A stretch of DNA of 64,000 nucleotides from a virus: IMG/VR virus record IMGVR_UViG_3300042569_003487, positions 1 to 64,000 of that record. One strand, 5' to 3'. Made by a program: the position numbers and the translations under genes. Each line of letters begins with the position of its first letter. The first letter of the stretch is position 1. The notes beneath the pieces are model-generated. The model had not been told where the DNA came from. It saw nothing but the letters and a program-made list of their open reading frames with translations, and ran no database searches. Below are positions 47,746 through 56,454 of this stretch, piece by piece.

Positions 47746-48533
47746 TAGCAATCACAATTATTTGGATCAACATCAGTTTTTGTCTTAATTAATAAGACAC
47801 TAACTTTAACGCTGAATTTTGAACTTGGGTTTAATAAAGTTAAGGTGTTTATAATCTTAGTTGGATCAGTAGTTGCCTCTGGTGCAAAGTACATATAAGC
47901 TTGTCCTATTGTAAAGTTAGATGGGCTGCTTCCACCATTTGTAAGAATCATAGAAATAGATCCAGTTAGTAGATATTCAGAAGGATTAATTTCTGCACCG
48001 TCTTCATCTAGCGTAGGGTAATTTACATAGATAATAACTCCCTTTACGTAAGCTTTGTTTGGATTTAAAACTTCAACAAATGTTAAACTAACGCTTCCGC
48101 TAGTTGCAGTAGCAGGCTTAGATAAAGTTACAGCCGTTCCGTTAACTGCAGTGACAGTAGTTCCATCGGCAATTCCACTTCCAGAAACTGTACTACCGAC
48201 TCTAATTGCTGAATTAGCTGAAGCCGTAACTACAGCAGTGCTATTAAGAGTCGTTGAAGAAACCGCAGTAGTTCCACCAACTAAACTGTTAGTAAATACC
48301 GTGGCAGTTTCGCCTTGACATATTTCTAATTCCTGTTTAACATAAGAATCCGCAGGATATGCCAATTTACCAAAGTCACAAAGATCAGCTTGGCTAACAT
48401 TTTTGTCTACTATTGAAAAACAGTTGTCAATAAGCCTAAGTGACTTTTTAACAGGGACTGGATCGCATAATTTAGCCATAGCCGAATTGACTCTTTTATA
48501 GCTTGGATCACCTTTAAATTTAATGTAAGACAT
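47745..48533 (-). CDS. Beta-rich structural protein with inserted repeat-like domain
   Basis: The N- and C-terminal parts carry several cysteines and end in NNCDC. Residues about 78-152 form a low-complexity beta domain rich in Val, Thr, Ala and Gly (STVSGSGIADGTTVTAVNG, TVTLSKPATATSGS-type strings). It looks like a bacterial cell-wall or phage decoration domain inserted between the two halves. A GTAAATA box (late variant) lies 19 nt upstream. A tail or capsid decoration role is inferred. Confidence 0.6.
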   Translation of the reverse strand: MSYIKFKGDPSYKRVNSAMAKLCDPVPVKKSLRLIDNCFSIVDKNVSQADLCDFGKLAYPADSYVKQELEICQGETATVFTNSLVGGTTAVSSTTLNSTAVVTASANSAIRVGSTVSGSGIADGTTVTAVNGTAVTLSKPATATSGSVSLTFVEVLNPNKAYVKGVIIYVNYPTLDEDGAEINPSEYLLTGSISMILTNGGSSPSNFTIGQAYMYFAPEATTDPTKIINTLTLLNPSSKFSVKVSVLLIKTKTDVDPNNCDC

Positions 48534-48552
48534 TAGCCGAAGTTCTTTTTAT

Positions 48553-48559
48553 TATTTAC
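48553..48559 (-). promoter_or_regulatory. Late-type promoter box, variant GTAAATA
   Basis: Minus-strand GTAAATAATAAA lies 19 nt before the ATG at 48533, one base off the usual ATAAATA. Confidence 0.5.
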
Positions 48560-48566
48560 CTTCGAT

Positions 48567-49277
48567 TTAGGAAACAATTCCTCTAGAGATTCTTTCATCT
48601 GCTGAAAGTCTTCTGGTATCTCTATCTGGAACTTCAAGTAAATCGATATGCTTTGGCTTGGTTAAATCAACTTCAATTGGTCCAGTAGATTTTTCCTGGC
48701 TCACTGGAGTCTTTTTTTTAACTTTTGGCGCTTTATTAGGAGTCTCGACTTGGACACTTTCTTGGACAGGCTGTCCAACTGGTTCCATACTCGGTTCTTC
48801 TATAATAGAATCTTCTACAATGGGTTCAGTTTGAACGGTTTCTGGGGTAGGTTTAATATAATCAACAAGAGACTTAATAAATCCTAATGCAACAATTGGC
48901 AAAACTGCGCCTGATATAATTGCAAGAATCCTTTTTTGATAGATTAGATCTTCTTCTTGAAGTCCAAACAATTCAATCCAGCTTGTAAAATTTTCAAGAT
49001 GAGAAAACGCATAATACGTATTTCCCATTGCTTGCATTGCAGTTAAAAGAATAAAGAGACCCCAAACAATACCTTTATTCATTTTTTCTAAAATAATAAG
49101 AGATGCTAGGGATGCAGCTGCACCAACTTCAAAGCCAATTGCAAGAGAAACTGCTAGCCAAGTAGGATTTGATAATTTAAAAAAGTCGATTACGTGAATC
49201 GTAGAAATAATTGATACTAAGAGGTATAAAGTAACAAAAGAACCAATTATAAAGTAATGGGTTGCTTTATTTTTCAT
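48567..49277 (-). CDS. Four-helix membrane protein with long cytoplasmic tail
   Basis: Hydrophobic helices lie at about residues 8-30, 38-62, 68-88 and 114-136. The last 100 residues are acidic and Pro/Val-rich, then lysine-rich. It overlaps the spanin-like gene stop by one base. It is unlike typical holins in size and tail. Function unknown; a late membrane or lysis-timing role is possible. Confidence 0.6.
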   Translation of the reverse strand: MKNKATHYFIIGSFVTLYLLVSIISTIHVIDFFKLSNPTWLAVSLAIGFEVGAAASLASLIILEKMNKGIVWGLFILLTAMQAMGNTYYAFSHLENFTSWIELFGLQEEDLIYQKRILAIISGAVLPIVALGFIKSLVDYIKPTPETVQTEPIVEDSIIEEPSMEPVGQPVQESVQVETPNKAPKVKKKTPVSQEKSTGPIEVDLTKPKHIDLLEVPDRDTRRLSADERISRGIVS

Positions 49278-49552
49278 TATTGTGCTCCAAGTTTTTTCAA
49301 TTCAGCATCAATCTCAGATTGACGTTGAACGTCTAGCATTTTTCGGTCAGTCGCCTGAATCATGCGTTTTTCTGCTTTAAGACCCTCAATTTCAAGGTCC
49401 TTTTTTGTTGCTAGCGAGTCTAGAGTAGTTAATTGCTTTTTAATTTTAGTAACTTCACGGTCTACTCCGCAAGATTTCATATAGGTTAAAATTAATAAAA
49501 ATATTACTACCTTTAATCCGTTTTTCTGTAAAAATTGTTCTACTTTATTCAT
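49277..49552 (-). CDS. Membrane-anchored coiled-coil protein (spanin-like)
   Basis: The 91-residue protein has an N-terminal membrane helix (about residues 12-28) ending in a cysteine (KSCGVD), then a long charged coiled coil (KKQLTTLDSLATKKDLEIEG). It is a third protein of this topology in the window (others at 5209 and 25606). A late box lies 23 nt upstream. An envelope or lysis role is inferred. Confidence 0.6.
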   Translation of the reverse strand: MNKVEQFLQKNGLKVVIFLLILTYMKSCGVDREVTKIKKQLTTLDSLATKKDLEIEGLKAEKRMIQATDRKMLDVQRQSEIDAELKKLGAQ

Positions 49553-49575
49553 AATTTAAGATTATTTGATACTAT

Positions 49576-49582
49576 TATTTAT
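49576..49582 (-). promoter_or_regulatory. Late-type promoter box ATAAATA
   Basis: Minus-strand AATAAATAATAG lies 23 nt before the ATG at 49552. Confidence 0.6.
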
Positions 49583-50076
49583 TTGGAATTTAAAGTTTGC
49601 CAAATTTGTGACCACTCTACTTGTCCAAGTGCAGGTATAAAAATTAGTGAAATTAAGAAAAATACAATAACTGGATAAATTATAATGTATAAAATTCTTT
49701 CTAGAGAAATTTGTTTAAAATCAAATTCCATCCAAACTAAATATGCATATACGTCTGGCGTTTTAATTCTACGGAAGCCGGTTTTAACAAAATCGATAAT
49801 ACCAAGTCTAGTAATAGGATCGTTATAGTCAGCTAGTGATTCTTTAACTTGCATTATTTCAAATCCAGATAAATCATCAGTATTTAAAAGAACTTCTGGT
49901 TGGAGATTTTTAACATAGTATAATCGACCAAGTCTAGTTCGTCTTAGATTTAATTTGGTAAGGTCTCCGTTTTTTTCCAATTCGGATATGATTCCCAAAT
50001 AACGTCTAAATATGTTTAATTCCTTAATCAAGGAGATTAACTTAGTTATAAAAACTATTGGATTTATGTATTTCAT
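49579..50076 (-). CDS. Protein with C-terminal membrane helix
   Basis: The 165-residue protein is soluble over most of its length (KNGDLTKLNLRRTRLGRLYY) and has one strong hydrophobic helix near the end (ILYIIIYPVIVFFLISLIFI). Its ATG overlaps the sigma-factor stop, so the two are coupled. It could be a membrane-bound partner such as an anti-sigma factor, but no motif supports this. Confidence 0.6.
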   Translation of the reverse strand: MKYINPIVFITKLISLIKELNIFRRYLGIISELEKNGDLTKLNLRRTRLGRLYYVKNLQPEVLLNTDDLSGFEIMQVKESLADYNDPITRLGIIDFVKTGFRRIKTPDVYAYLVWMEFDFKQISLERILYIIIYPVIVFFLISLIFIPALGQVEWSQIWQTLNSK

Positions 50077-50720
50077 TAGAAAAGATCCTTTATTTTTTCT
50101 ACCAGTTCAGGATTACTTTCCAAAACTGAGTCTTTTAATATTTTACGTGCTTTTCTGATTTTAGTTTTAACTGTATTGAGATTCATATCGTATTTGTCTG
50201 CAATATCAGCACCCTTCATCTTATTTAGCTCCTTGTCAATTAGGATGGATTTTTCTAACGATTCTGGCATCTCTTCAATTGCAAGCATAGTTGCAGTGTA
50301 AAGATTCTCCAAAGAATTCTCCTTTTCTAAATTATCTCGACTGTCATCGACTAAAAATAGAGAATTTCCAATTTTATCAATATCAGTTGTCATTTGCTGT
50401 TTAAGTTTATGCAAATGCAATAGAGATTCATTTCTGGCAATAGTATAGATCCAAGTTGTAAATCTATATTTTGGATTATAGCTATCAAGCGATTTGAATA
50501 TCTTAAAGAACGTATTGTGTAATACTTCTTCGGTTTCGTCCTTATCGTTAAAGAACTTCCAAATAAAGTATTTAAGTTTAGGTTCCATTATTCGAACTAA
50601 TCGATTTCGGTCTCTTTCGGTGAAAGTTTTAGCAACAATTGCTTCGGCAAGCTGCTGCATTTCATCATTGAGGCGGCGGTTTAGATCTTCGTAACCTGTG
50701 ACCTTTTTGTTTCCTGTCAT
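50076..50720 (-). CDS. ECF-type RNA polymerase sigma factor (possible late sigma)
   Basis: Region 2 is visible in VRIMEPKLKYFIWKFFNDKD, EEVLHNTFFKIFKSLDSY and FTTWIYTIARNESL, the ECF sigma-70 core that binds RNA polymerase and the -10 box. Region 4 is in LNKMKGADIADKYDMNLNTV followed by KTKIRKARKIL, a helix-turn-helix. At 214 residues it resembles cellular ECF factors rather than T4 gp55. It lies in the late structural block with PhoH and terminase. It may recognise the ATAAATA boxes found before the late genes; this link is inferred. Confidence 0.85.
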   Translation of the reverse strand: MTGNKKVTGYEDLNRRLNDEMQQLAEAIVAKTFTERDRNRLVRIMEPKLKYFIWKFFNDKDETEEVLHNTFFKIFKSLDSYNPKYRFTTWIYTIARNESLLHLHKLKQQMTTDIDKIGNSLFLVDDSRDNLEKENSLENLYTATMLAIEEMPESLEKSILIDKELNKMKGADIADKYDMNLNTVKTKIRKARKILKDSVLESNPELVEKIKDLF

Positions 50721-50760
50721 AAAAATTATTTTCTAGATAGAGTTATTGTACTTAACTAAT

Positions 50761-51462
50761 TTACCAATTAACTTTGTTATTTGCCTTCCATTCGTCATAT
50801 CTTTCCGTAATTTCTATTAGAATTTTATTACGAACGATATCTGCATCTCCAAAGGTATGAATTCCCATTCCTTTGATACCCTGCATCATTTCAATAAATT
50901 TTGGAAGTGCCACTTTGTCTCTTGATATGTCATATTGACTAACATCACCACAAATTAAGACCTTTGAATTTTTTCCCATTCGTGTAATGAATAGCATTAG
51001 TTGTCTAAAATCTGCATTTTGTGCTTCATCTAATACCATTAAGCAATTATCAAAAGTTGCGCCTCTCATATATGCAAGCGGTCTAAATTCAATAAGACCG
51101 TCCCCTTCCAATTTAATTAAGTTATCCCAACCAATAATTTTTTCAAGATTAGTTCGGTAACTTTCCATAAATGGGTCGATTTTCTCTTTAATATCGCCAG
51201 GCAAAAATCCTAATTTTTCTCCAGACTCTTGAATTGGCTTTGATAAAATTATACGTTGAATCTTATCTTCTGTATGTAGTTTCATTGATGCATAACATGC
51301 AACAAAGGTTTTACTGGTTCCAGCCGGTCCATGACATAGAGTAATATCATTGTTCATGATTTTATCACAATACTCCTTTTGTGAAGGTTTAAGCGAAACT
51401 TGCTTTAATAATTCTGGGATAGATTGTGTAGAGTTACCTCTTCTTTTAGTGGATTTTTGCAT
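50761..51462 (-). CDS. phoH: PhoH-like ATPase
   Basis: Walker A is GPAGTSKT (residues 45-52). ILSKPIQESGEKLGFLPGDI, RGATFDNCLMVLDEAQNA (Walker B) and TRMGKNSKVLICGDVSQYD follow in the order of PhoH proteins. Phage PhoH is widespread in marine myophages; related PhoH2 proteins are RNA helicase-nucleases. At 233 residues it is a minimal ATPase domain. It lies 3 nt from the small UVR-like gene in the terminase operon. Confidence 0.9.
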   Translation of the reverse strand: MQKSTKRRGNSTQSIPELLKQVSLKPSQKEYCDKIMNNDITLCHGPAGTSKTFVACYASMKLHTEDKIQRIILSKPIQESGEKLGFLPGDIKEKIDPFMESYRTNLEKIIGWDNLIKLEGDGLIEFRPLAYMRGATFDNCLMVLDEAQNADFRQLMLFITRMGKNSKVLICGDVSQYDISRDKVALPKFIEMMQGIKGMGIHTFGDADIVRNKILIEITERYDEWKANNKVNW

Positions 51463-51465
51463 TAG

Positions 51466-51729
51466 TTAGTTTGATTTTTTAATTTCTTCAATTAGCGAAA
51501 CACAGGTTTGGCACATTTCATAATCCTCAATTTTCTCAAAATGCCTTTTAGCCTTTTCGATAGCATCTTCCCATCCGTCCCTTAAAACGAATGCATCAAT
51601 TTCAGATTCTGCAACCTTAACACTAGGAAGCTCCGCAATTTCTACATCATTTTTAAGCGCATGCTGTATTGCAGCAATAGTTCTTCTAAAAATGACGTCT
51701 CTGTCTCTAGTCAAGTCAAAATTAATCAT
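51466..51729 (-). CDS. Small UVR-like helical protein
   Basis: The 87-residue protein ends in KRHFEKIEDYEMCQTCVSLI, like the C-terminal helices of the small proteins at 17349 and 28655. The first half has a short beta-alpha part (SVKVAESEIDAFVL). It sits between terminase and PhoH genes in one operon. Confidence 0.6.
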   Translation of the reverse strand: MINFDLTRDRDVIFRRTIAAIQHALKNDVEIAELPSVKVAESEIDAFVLRDGWEDAIEKAKRHFEKIEDYEMCQTCVSLIEEIKKSN

Positions 51730-51735
51730 TCGTAT

Positions 51736-53694
51736 TTAGTTTTTTTGATCTCCATAAAATCCAGCCAGTGTCTTTTTATACGAATCTAGATAAGTTTCAT
51801 CAAAAACTTGACGCTGTCCAGGTTTTTTTAGTTGTGGAGTATCATTTAGATAACCTACTAAATCTGAGCTAATCTTGGTTGAGCCATCACCCTGACTAGA
51901 ATTTAAGATTTTTTCAGTTATTTCTTTTTTGTATTCCTCGCTTGTACTGTCCCAAACTTCTGTTCCTAATTCAAGAAAACTAGGAGAATCAAAGAATGCG
52001 GCAGTGTTAACACAAGTCATTGCTAAGTCATCGTTTCCACTTTGACTTCTATATGTACCATTAGTTGATCTACCAAATGATCCTAATTCCATTACAGTTT
52101 TACTTTCGTTTGGAAGAATTTTATTAACATTAACGTGGTATTTAAATCTTTCACAAAATTTAATTTTATTGGTAACGCTTAGTTTAAGACCGGGCTTAAG
52201 TAATTTAGTTGCTTCTGTGTGTTTGGAATGAATTAGTTGTCCAGGCCAATACTGTTCGTTATTTGCAATTTTGTCCAAGATAAAATCCCCTTTATGGTTT
52301 AATTCAATTAAGACTTTAAGATTTTCAAAATTAAAGAGTCTATAAACCAAATATTCTAAAACTTGAGCATATTCATTAATTGTTTGCTTATTACTTCTCC
52401 AAGTTGCAACTTGCACAAGGGATAGGCAATCCATTTCGCTTTTTACTAGATTTTTAATTGGTTCCAACATTTTAACTGGAAGAGGTGCAACTTTAAATAC
52501 ATTAATAACTGAAAAGTCTTTTCCTGTTCCGTCTGCTGTATCGACTGAAAATACATATCGATCTGGCGAATTTCTAAAATCCTGCTCGTCCCAATCCTTT
52601 AGATTTGGATGTACTGTAAAGTTCCCTTCCATTAAGGCAAGAACTTCCGGATCCCAATTAATATTAAGAGGCTCTTCATATTTAGTCATAATTCCAAAAA
52701 TCTTTTTAAGATCTTTAGAAGAAAGCAATAATCGATCGGACGAAAAGAACTGTAGACCATATTCCTGGTTAAAGTCTTCTTCTGATCCCATGTTTGCAAT
52801 AGTTTCAGCTTTCCATTTATCATCTCTACCTGGAACTTGCCACCAGTCTACTCTTAGCGGAGTATAAGTATTTAGTCCATTTACTGCATCCATATAGATT
52901 TCATAGAATCTATTCATACCATTTGGAGTTGATGTAATAATAATCTTGGAGGTAGTTGATGCAGAAATAGTAGGGTAAATTGCTCGATAAAAGAAATCTA
53001 AGTATGCTGGTGAGATGTGAGCAAACTCATCAATGTATAGTAAGTGAATAGTAAAACCAATACCTGTATTTTTGGTTGTAGTACGTCCAATTAATCTACA
53101 GCCATTATCGAACTTCATCGACATAACGTTATTTGAAATACAGCCAGGTTTTAGGAAAAATGGCAAATTTTCAAAAATAGATTTAATTTTATCAACAACC
53201 TCTTTGGTTGTACTTGCAATGTTGGCTACCGCTAAAACATTTTTATCTGTATGGAAAATAAGATACCATGCAACAAATACGCCAGACATTACAGTTTTAC
53301 CAATTTGACGGCTTGCCATTAAGATATTAAAGCGGTTTGCGCCAAATGCCTTAATAATTTCCTCTTGGTAATCACGTAAAACAATTTGTTCTACTCCATA
53401 TTCAGTTAAAACCTGAGCATACTTATTTGCAAAGTAACCTACATCAGATTTACAGCGCTTAATTTCTTCAAGTTCTTCTGGAGTATATTCAAAAACCAAA
53501 TTTTGCTTTTTCCAGGCAGGGTCATTATCCTTAAATGGAGAATTCTTAATGGTCTTAATATCAATTAAACCATTTTCAAAGTCTAGTAGAAGTTGATCTA
53601 CTTTTTTTGTAGTCCAGACTGCACTATTTTCAGTATCATCCATTCTAGATACCTGTACGCTAGTCCTTCCCCCTTTTGATAAAAAATCTTTCAT
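51736..53694 (-). CDS. terL: Terminase large subunit (T4 gp17-like)
   Basis: The ATPase has Walker A SRQIGKT (residues 128-134), Walker B LLYIDEF (218-224) and the coupling motif IITSTPNG (252-259). The C-terminal RNase H-like nuclease begins at YVFSVDTADGTGKD with metal-binding D385. It cuts concatemeric DNA and powers packaging into the prohead. At 652 residues it is close to T4 gp17 (610). It lies 2 nt after the probable small-subunit gene. Confidence 0.95.
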   Translation of the reverse strand: MKDFLSKGGRTSVQVSRMDDTENSAVWTTKKVDQLLLDFENGLIDIKTIKNSPFKDNDPAWKKQNLVFEYTPEELEEIKRCKSDVGYFANKYAQVLTEYGVEQIVLRDYQEEIIKAFGANRFNILMASRQIGKTVMSGVFVAWYLIFHTDKNVLAVANIASTTKEVVDKIKSIFENLPFFLKPGCISNNVMSMKFDNGCRLIGRTTTKNTGIGFTIHLLYIDEFAHISPAYLDFFYRAIYPTISASTTSKIIITSTPNGMNRFYEIYMDAVNGLNTYTPLRVDWWQVPGRDDKWKAETIANMGSEEDFNQEYGLQFFSSDRLLLSSKDLKKIFGIMTKYEEPLNINWDPEVLALMEGNFTVHPNLKDWDEQDFRNSPDRYVFSVDTADGTGKDFSVINVFKVAPLPVKMLEPIKNLVKSEMDCLSLVQVATWRSNKQTINEYAQVLEYLVYRLFNFENLKVLIELNHKGDFILDKIANNEQYWPGQLIHSKHTEATKLLKPGLKLSVTNKIKFCERFKYHVNVNKILPNESKTVMELGSFGRSTNGTYRSQSGNDDLAMTCVNTAAFFDSPSFLELGTEVWDSTSEEYKKEITEKILNSSQGDGSTKISSDLVGYLNDTPQLKKPGQRQVFDETYLDSYKKTLAGFYGDQKN

Positions 53695-53696
53695 AA

Positions 53697-54422
53697 TTAA
53701 ATGATTTCAAAAATAGTTGAGCTTAAATCTTCATCGTCATTTTCTTTTTCAATTAAATGCTCTAAGCCTCTTTCCGTCATCAATGAATTTTTTTCATTTG
53801 GATTAGTCAGCCTATTATCAAAATCATTATTCAAACCATCGCTCTCAATTTCTTTCATGATATTTTTAGTACCAGCCGTAATATAATAGTCTCCGGCTTG
53901 AATAGCATTTACAGAAGAGGCAGGGAGTCCAGCTTGGTCCCCCTTTGAATCAACTTCACTACGCATTTTCTTGTACGTATCCTCTAAGAACAACATATAG
54001 TTTGCTTGTGTTTTAGTAACTGTGGTAAGACGATCCTGCAATTGTGACATTACTTCAAATAAACGCGGATGTGCAGCACCCTGATTTATTTCTTCCATAA
54101 TTCTTTCAATCGCCATCTTAATAGTTTTATGCTGAAAGAACATGGTCTCGATATTCATATTATCGAGTTCTTTCTTTTGTTTTAGGTAATCGTGTTGAGT
54201 AATTAAACCTAAATCTACATAAAATTTAAATAGGGAATCTGTAATCTCAAGAGCTTTCTTCTTGAAACCTGAACTCATTTCATCAAAATCAATAGGAGGA
54301 TTTTGCTCAAGTTCATTAAAACGATCGTCGACTATATCATTTTCTGAAGTATCTCCAGAATAGGTGCTTAAGAAACTTTCGAGTTCGTTTTTTATTTGTG
54401 TTTTCTTCTCTTTGCTGATCAC
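53697..54422 (-). CDS. Probable terminase small subunit
   Basis: A 241-residue, nearly all-helical, acidic protein placed just upstream of the large terminase gene. Central helices (FFQHKTIKMAIERIMEEI and LFEVMSQLQDRLTTVTKTQA) suit the coiled-coil oligomer core of gp16-type small terminases, which lack a conserved motif. The assignment rests on position and helical content. Confidence 0.65.
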   Translation of the reverse strand: MISKEKKTQIKNELESFLSTYSGDTSENDIVDDRFNELEQNPPIDFDEMSSGFKKKALEITDSLFKFYVDLGLITQHDYLKQKKELDNMNIETMFFQHKTIKMAIERIMEEINQGAAHPRLFEVMSQLQDRLTTVTKTQANYMLFLEDTYKKMRSEVDSKGDQAGLPASSVNAIQAGDYYITAGTKNIMKEIESDGLNNDFDNRLTNPNEKNSLMTERGLEHLIEKENDDEDLSSTIFEII

Positions 54423-54428
54423 TGGACT

Positions 54429-54674
54429 TTAGTTTAATTTTGTCTCGTTCTTATCCAGAGCTGGGTTAGCAAATATTTTAATTTTTTTGACCGCTTCAAT
54501 ATTATTGTAAACTATATTATTAAGTTTAGACAAGAACGCGTCAAATGATGGAGTTGTTCTTAACATATAGTTAGATACTGTTTTTTCGATAATAACGTTT
54601 TTGTAATCAAATCCTACATATAAACGCTTTTCGTTTCTTTCAAATGTCTTTTTAAAAACTGAATCCTTATTCAT
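54429..54674 (-). CDS. Hypothetical protein, 81 aa
   Basis: A small basic protein (KTFERNEKRLYVGFDYKNVI) with a helical end. It lies 6 nt from the small terminase gene and 1 nt from the baseplate gene, so it is co-transcribed with both. No family is recognised. Confidence 0.6.
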   Translation of the reverse strand: MNKDSVFKKTFERNEKRLYVGFDYKNVIIEKTVSNYMLRTTPSFDAFLSKLNNIVYNNIEAVKKIKIFANPALDKNETKLN

Positions 54675-54675
54675 A

Positions 54676-56346
54676 TTATCGTTTTATTTGTGTTTCTGCC
54701 TTAAATAAAATATTAACTGCTCCTAGTGAATTTTCAGATAAACCTGCAGCATAAGTATTACCCATTCGATCTTTAAATCCACCGCGTATAATTGCAAATT
54801 CAGATTCACCAATTATAATATCATTAAATTCATCAAGACCAGCTAGTGGTAAGTTTGGAGTATTTGGACGTCCAATAACAGCTGATTCATTTTTTTCACC
54901 AATTATTACAATACTAACTGAATCGACTCCGTCAATTTCTTCAATAAGTTTAATTAAATCACTTTTTGGAATTCTATCTTTTCTGGTATTATTAATAAAG
55001 TATTTTCCAAGTTTATCGTAAATCTGCGTTTTGATTGAACTTCTATCAAATCCAGAATAGGTTACCAATCCAATATTAAGAACATATTTGCTTGCAACTG
55101 GGTCTAATATTCTAATTCCAGTTGAAATTAATTTGGTTCCAGATTTTTCAATATATTTTAAAATTTCATTTTTTTGGAATGCTGTCAATTTAAACTTATC
55201 TTGAATTAGGTTAAAATAATCAGTTCCTTTTGAAAAAACTTTGGTTATGTCTGGAACTAAAAATAAATTAATCATTCGATCATCAGCTGAATCTAGAGTA
55301 ACTCTAACTGAAGAAAACATCTGTAATTTTTGCATTAATACTTCATAATTATCAAGATTTACTAGTGCATAGTTTTTAGAAGTTCTAGGTGCAATTAGAC
55401 GGGTTAAGGCTAAAGATTCTGGATCTGTTCCAAAGTTTGGAGCTCCAGTTACTGAAATTGTAACAGTATCTGCTAATGAAACTTCTTCTCCAATTGAATT
55501 AAATCCAGTATCACTAAATGACATTAAAATATCCTTTAAATTATCTAGGTTAATATTACCAGCTGAACCTTCAGTTACTAAATACTCTACAATAATTTCA
55601 GAACCTGCATTTGGAATTACGCCAAACGAATTGTTTCCGAAAAATATATCAAGACCGTTTGTTATACCAGTTCTACAAACAAAGCCTTTAGCTTTTCTTG
55701 GAATATCCAATAGAGATTCGTATTTGGTCCATTTTTCTCCATTAACATATACATTAACCATAAATTGGTCAATTAAAAAGTTATTTGGAAATCCTACTTG
55801 AAAGCTTTGGAAAGCTTGACCGTTTGCTGAAAATCTTTGTTGTTGTAGTCGACCTTGTCTAATAGTTAAGTTAACTCCGCCTGATCCATTTAAATTTAAT
55901 CGAATTTCGTCGCTTGGTAATTCAATAACATAGTTTAGCCCATTATTTTCACAGGCAACATTCATATAATTTGTTAAAATTAAAGTATTTCCAGGAAACT
56001 TAAGAAGATCTACTCCAGGTGCAGGCTTTACTAAAATGGTTCCAACTGATGAAATTGCACGACTTGGATTATGTCCAGCCAATGCAGCAAGGGAATATAC
56101 AGATGAAGGTCTAGAAGCTTCATATATGTTAAGTTCAGTAATTGAATCTTCAATATAGTATAAAATAAGTTGAGTTAAATTATGTAGAACTACTAAAAGC
56201 TGCCCAAACGGCGAAGCAATAGTAAATAATTCATTTTTAGTTTTAAACTTTTCTTGTAAAAACTGCTGCGCCTCATTATAAAGCTCGCCCGCATTAACGG
56301 ATAAGCTCCTGAAGATTTTGTATGCTGGTGAAAGTGTTTCAGCCAT
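54676..56346 (-). CDS. Baseplate wedge protein, T4 gp6/J-like
   Basis: The 556-residue protein begins with helices (FKTKNELFTIASPFGQLLVV, LHNLTQLILYYIEDSI) as in gp6-type wedge proteins. A beta-rich middle (SVGTILVKPAPGVDLLKFPG, EIIVEYLVTEGSAGN) and a late RTSKNYALVNLDNYEVLMQK segment follow, typical of baseplate J/gp6 domains (RAxTxxDYE-like). gp6 forms the ring that links wedges. A late box lies 20 nt upstream. Confidence 0.8.
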   Translation of the reverse strand: MAETLSPAYKIFRSLSVNAGELYNEAQQFLQEKFKTKNELFTIASPFGQLLVVLHNLTQLILYYIEDSITELNIYEASRPSSVYSLAALAGHNPSRAISSVGTILVKPAPGVDLLKFPGNTLILTNYMNVACENNGLNYVIELPSDEIRLNLNGSGGVNLTIRQGRLQQQRFSANGQAFQSFQVGFPNNFLIDQFMVNVYVNGEKWTKYESLLDIPRKAKGFVCRTGITNGLDIFFGNNSFGVIPNAGSEIIVEYLVTEGSAGNINLDNLKDILMSFSDTGFNSIGEEVSLADTVTISVTGAPNFGTDPESLALTRLIAPRTSKNYALVNLDNYEVLMQKLQMFSSVRVTLDSADDRMINLFLVPDITKVFSKGTDYFNLIQDKFKLTAFQKNEILKYIEKSGTKLISTGIRILDPVASKYVLNIGLVTYSGFDRSSIKTQIYDKLGKYFINNTRKDRIPKSDLIKLIEEIDGVDSVSIVIIGEKNESAVIGRPNTPNLPLAGLDEFNDIIIGESEFAIIRGGFKDRMGNTYAAGLSENSLGAVNILFKAETQIKR

Positions 56347-56366
56347 TTTGGCGAATTCTTTTTTGT

Positions 56367-56373
56367 TATTTAT
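56367..56373 (-). promoter_or_regulatory. Late-type promoter box ATAAATA
   Basis: Minus-strand ATAAATAACAAA lies 20 nt before the ATG at 56346. It starts the long terminase/structural operon leftwards. Confidence 0.65.
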
Positions 56374-56432
56374 TAGGGATAATTGCGACTTGGAAAAATT
56401 TTACCTTCGCTCTAGACCAAATAGATAATTCT

Positions 56433-56446
56433 TTAGTATTATACTA
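56433..56446 (+). promoter_or_regulatory. Likely promoter of the tmRNA gene
   Basis: TAGTATTATACTAA lies just before the tmRNA 5' end, with TATACT about 10 nt upstream of position 56455. It is nearly palindromic, so on the other strand it also reads GTATAAT. Confidence 0.5.
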
Positions 56447-56454
56447 AGAAATAT

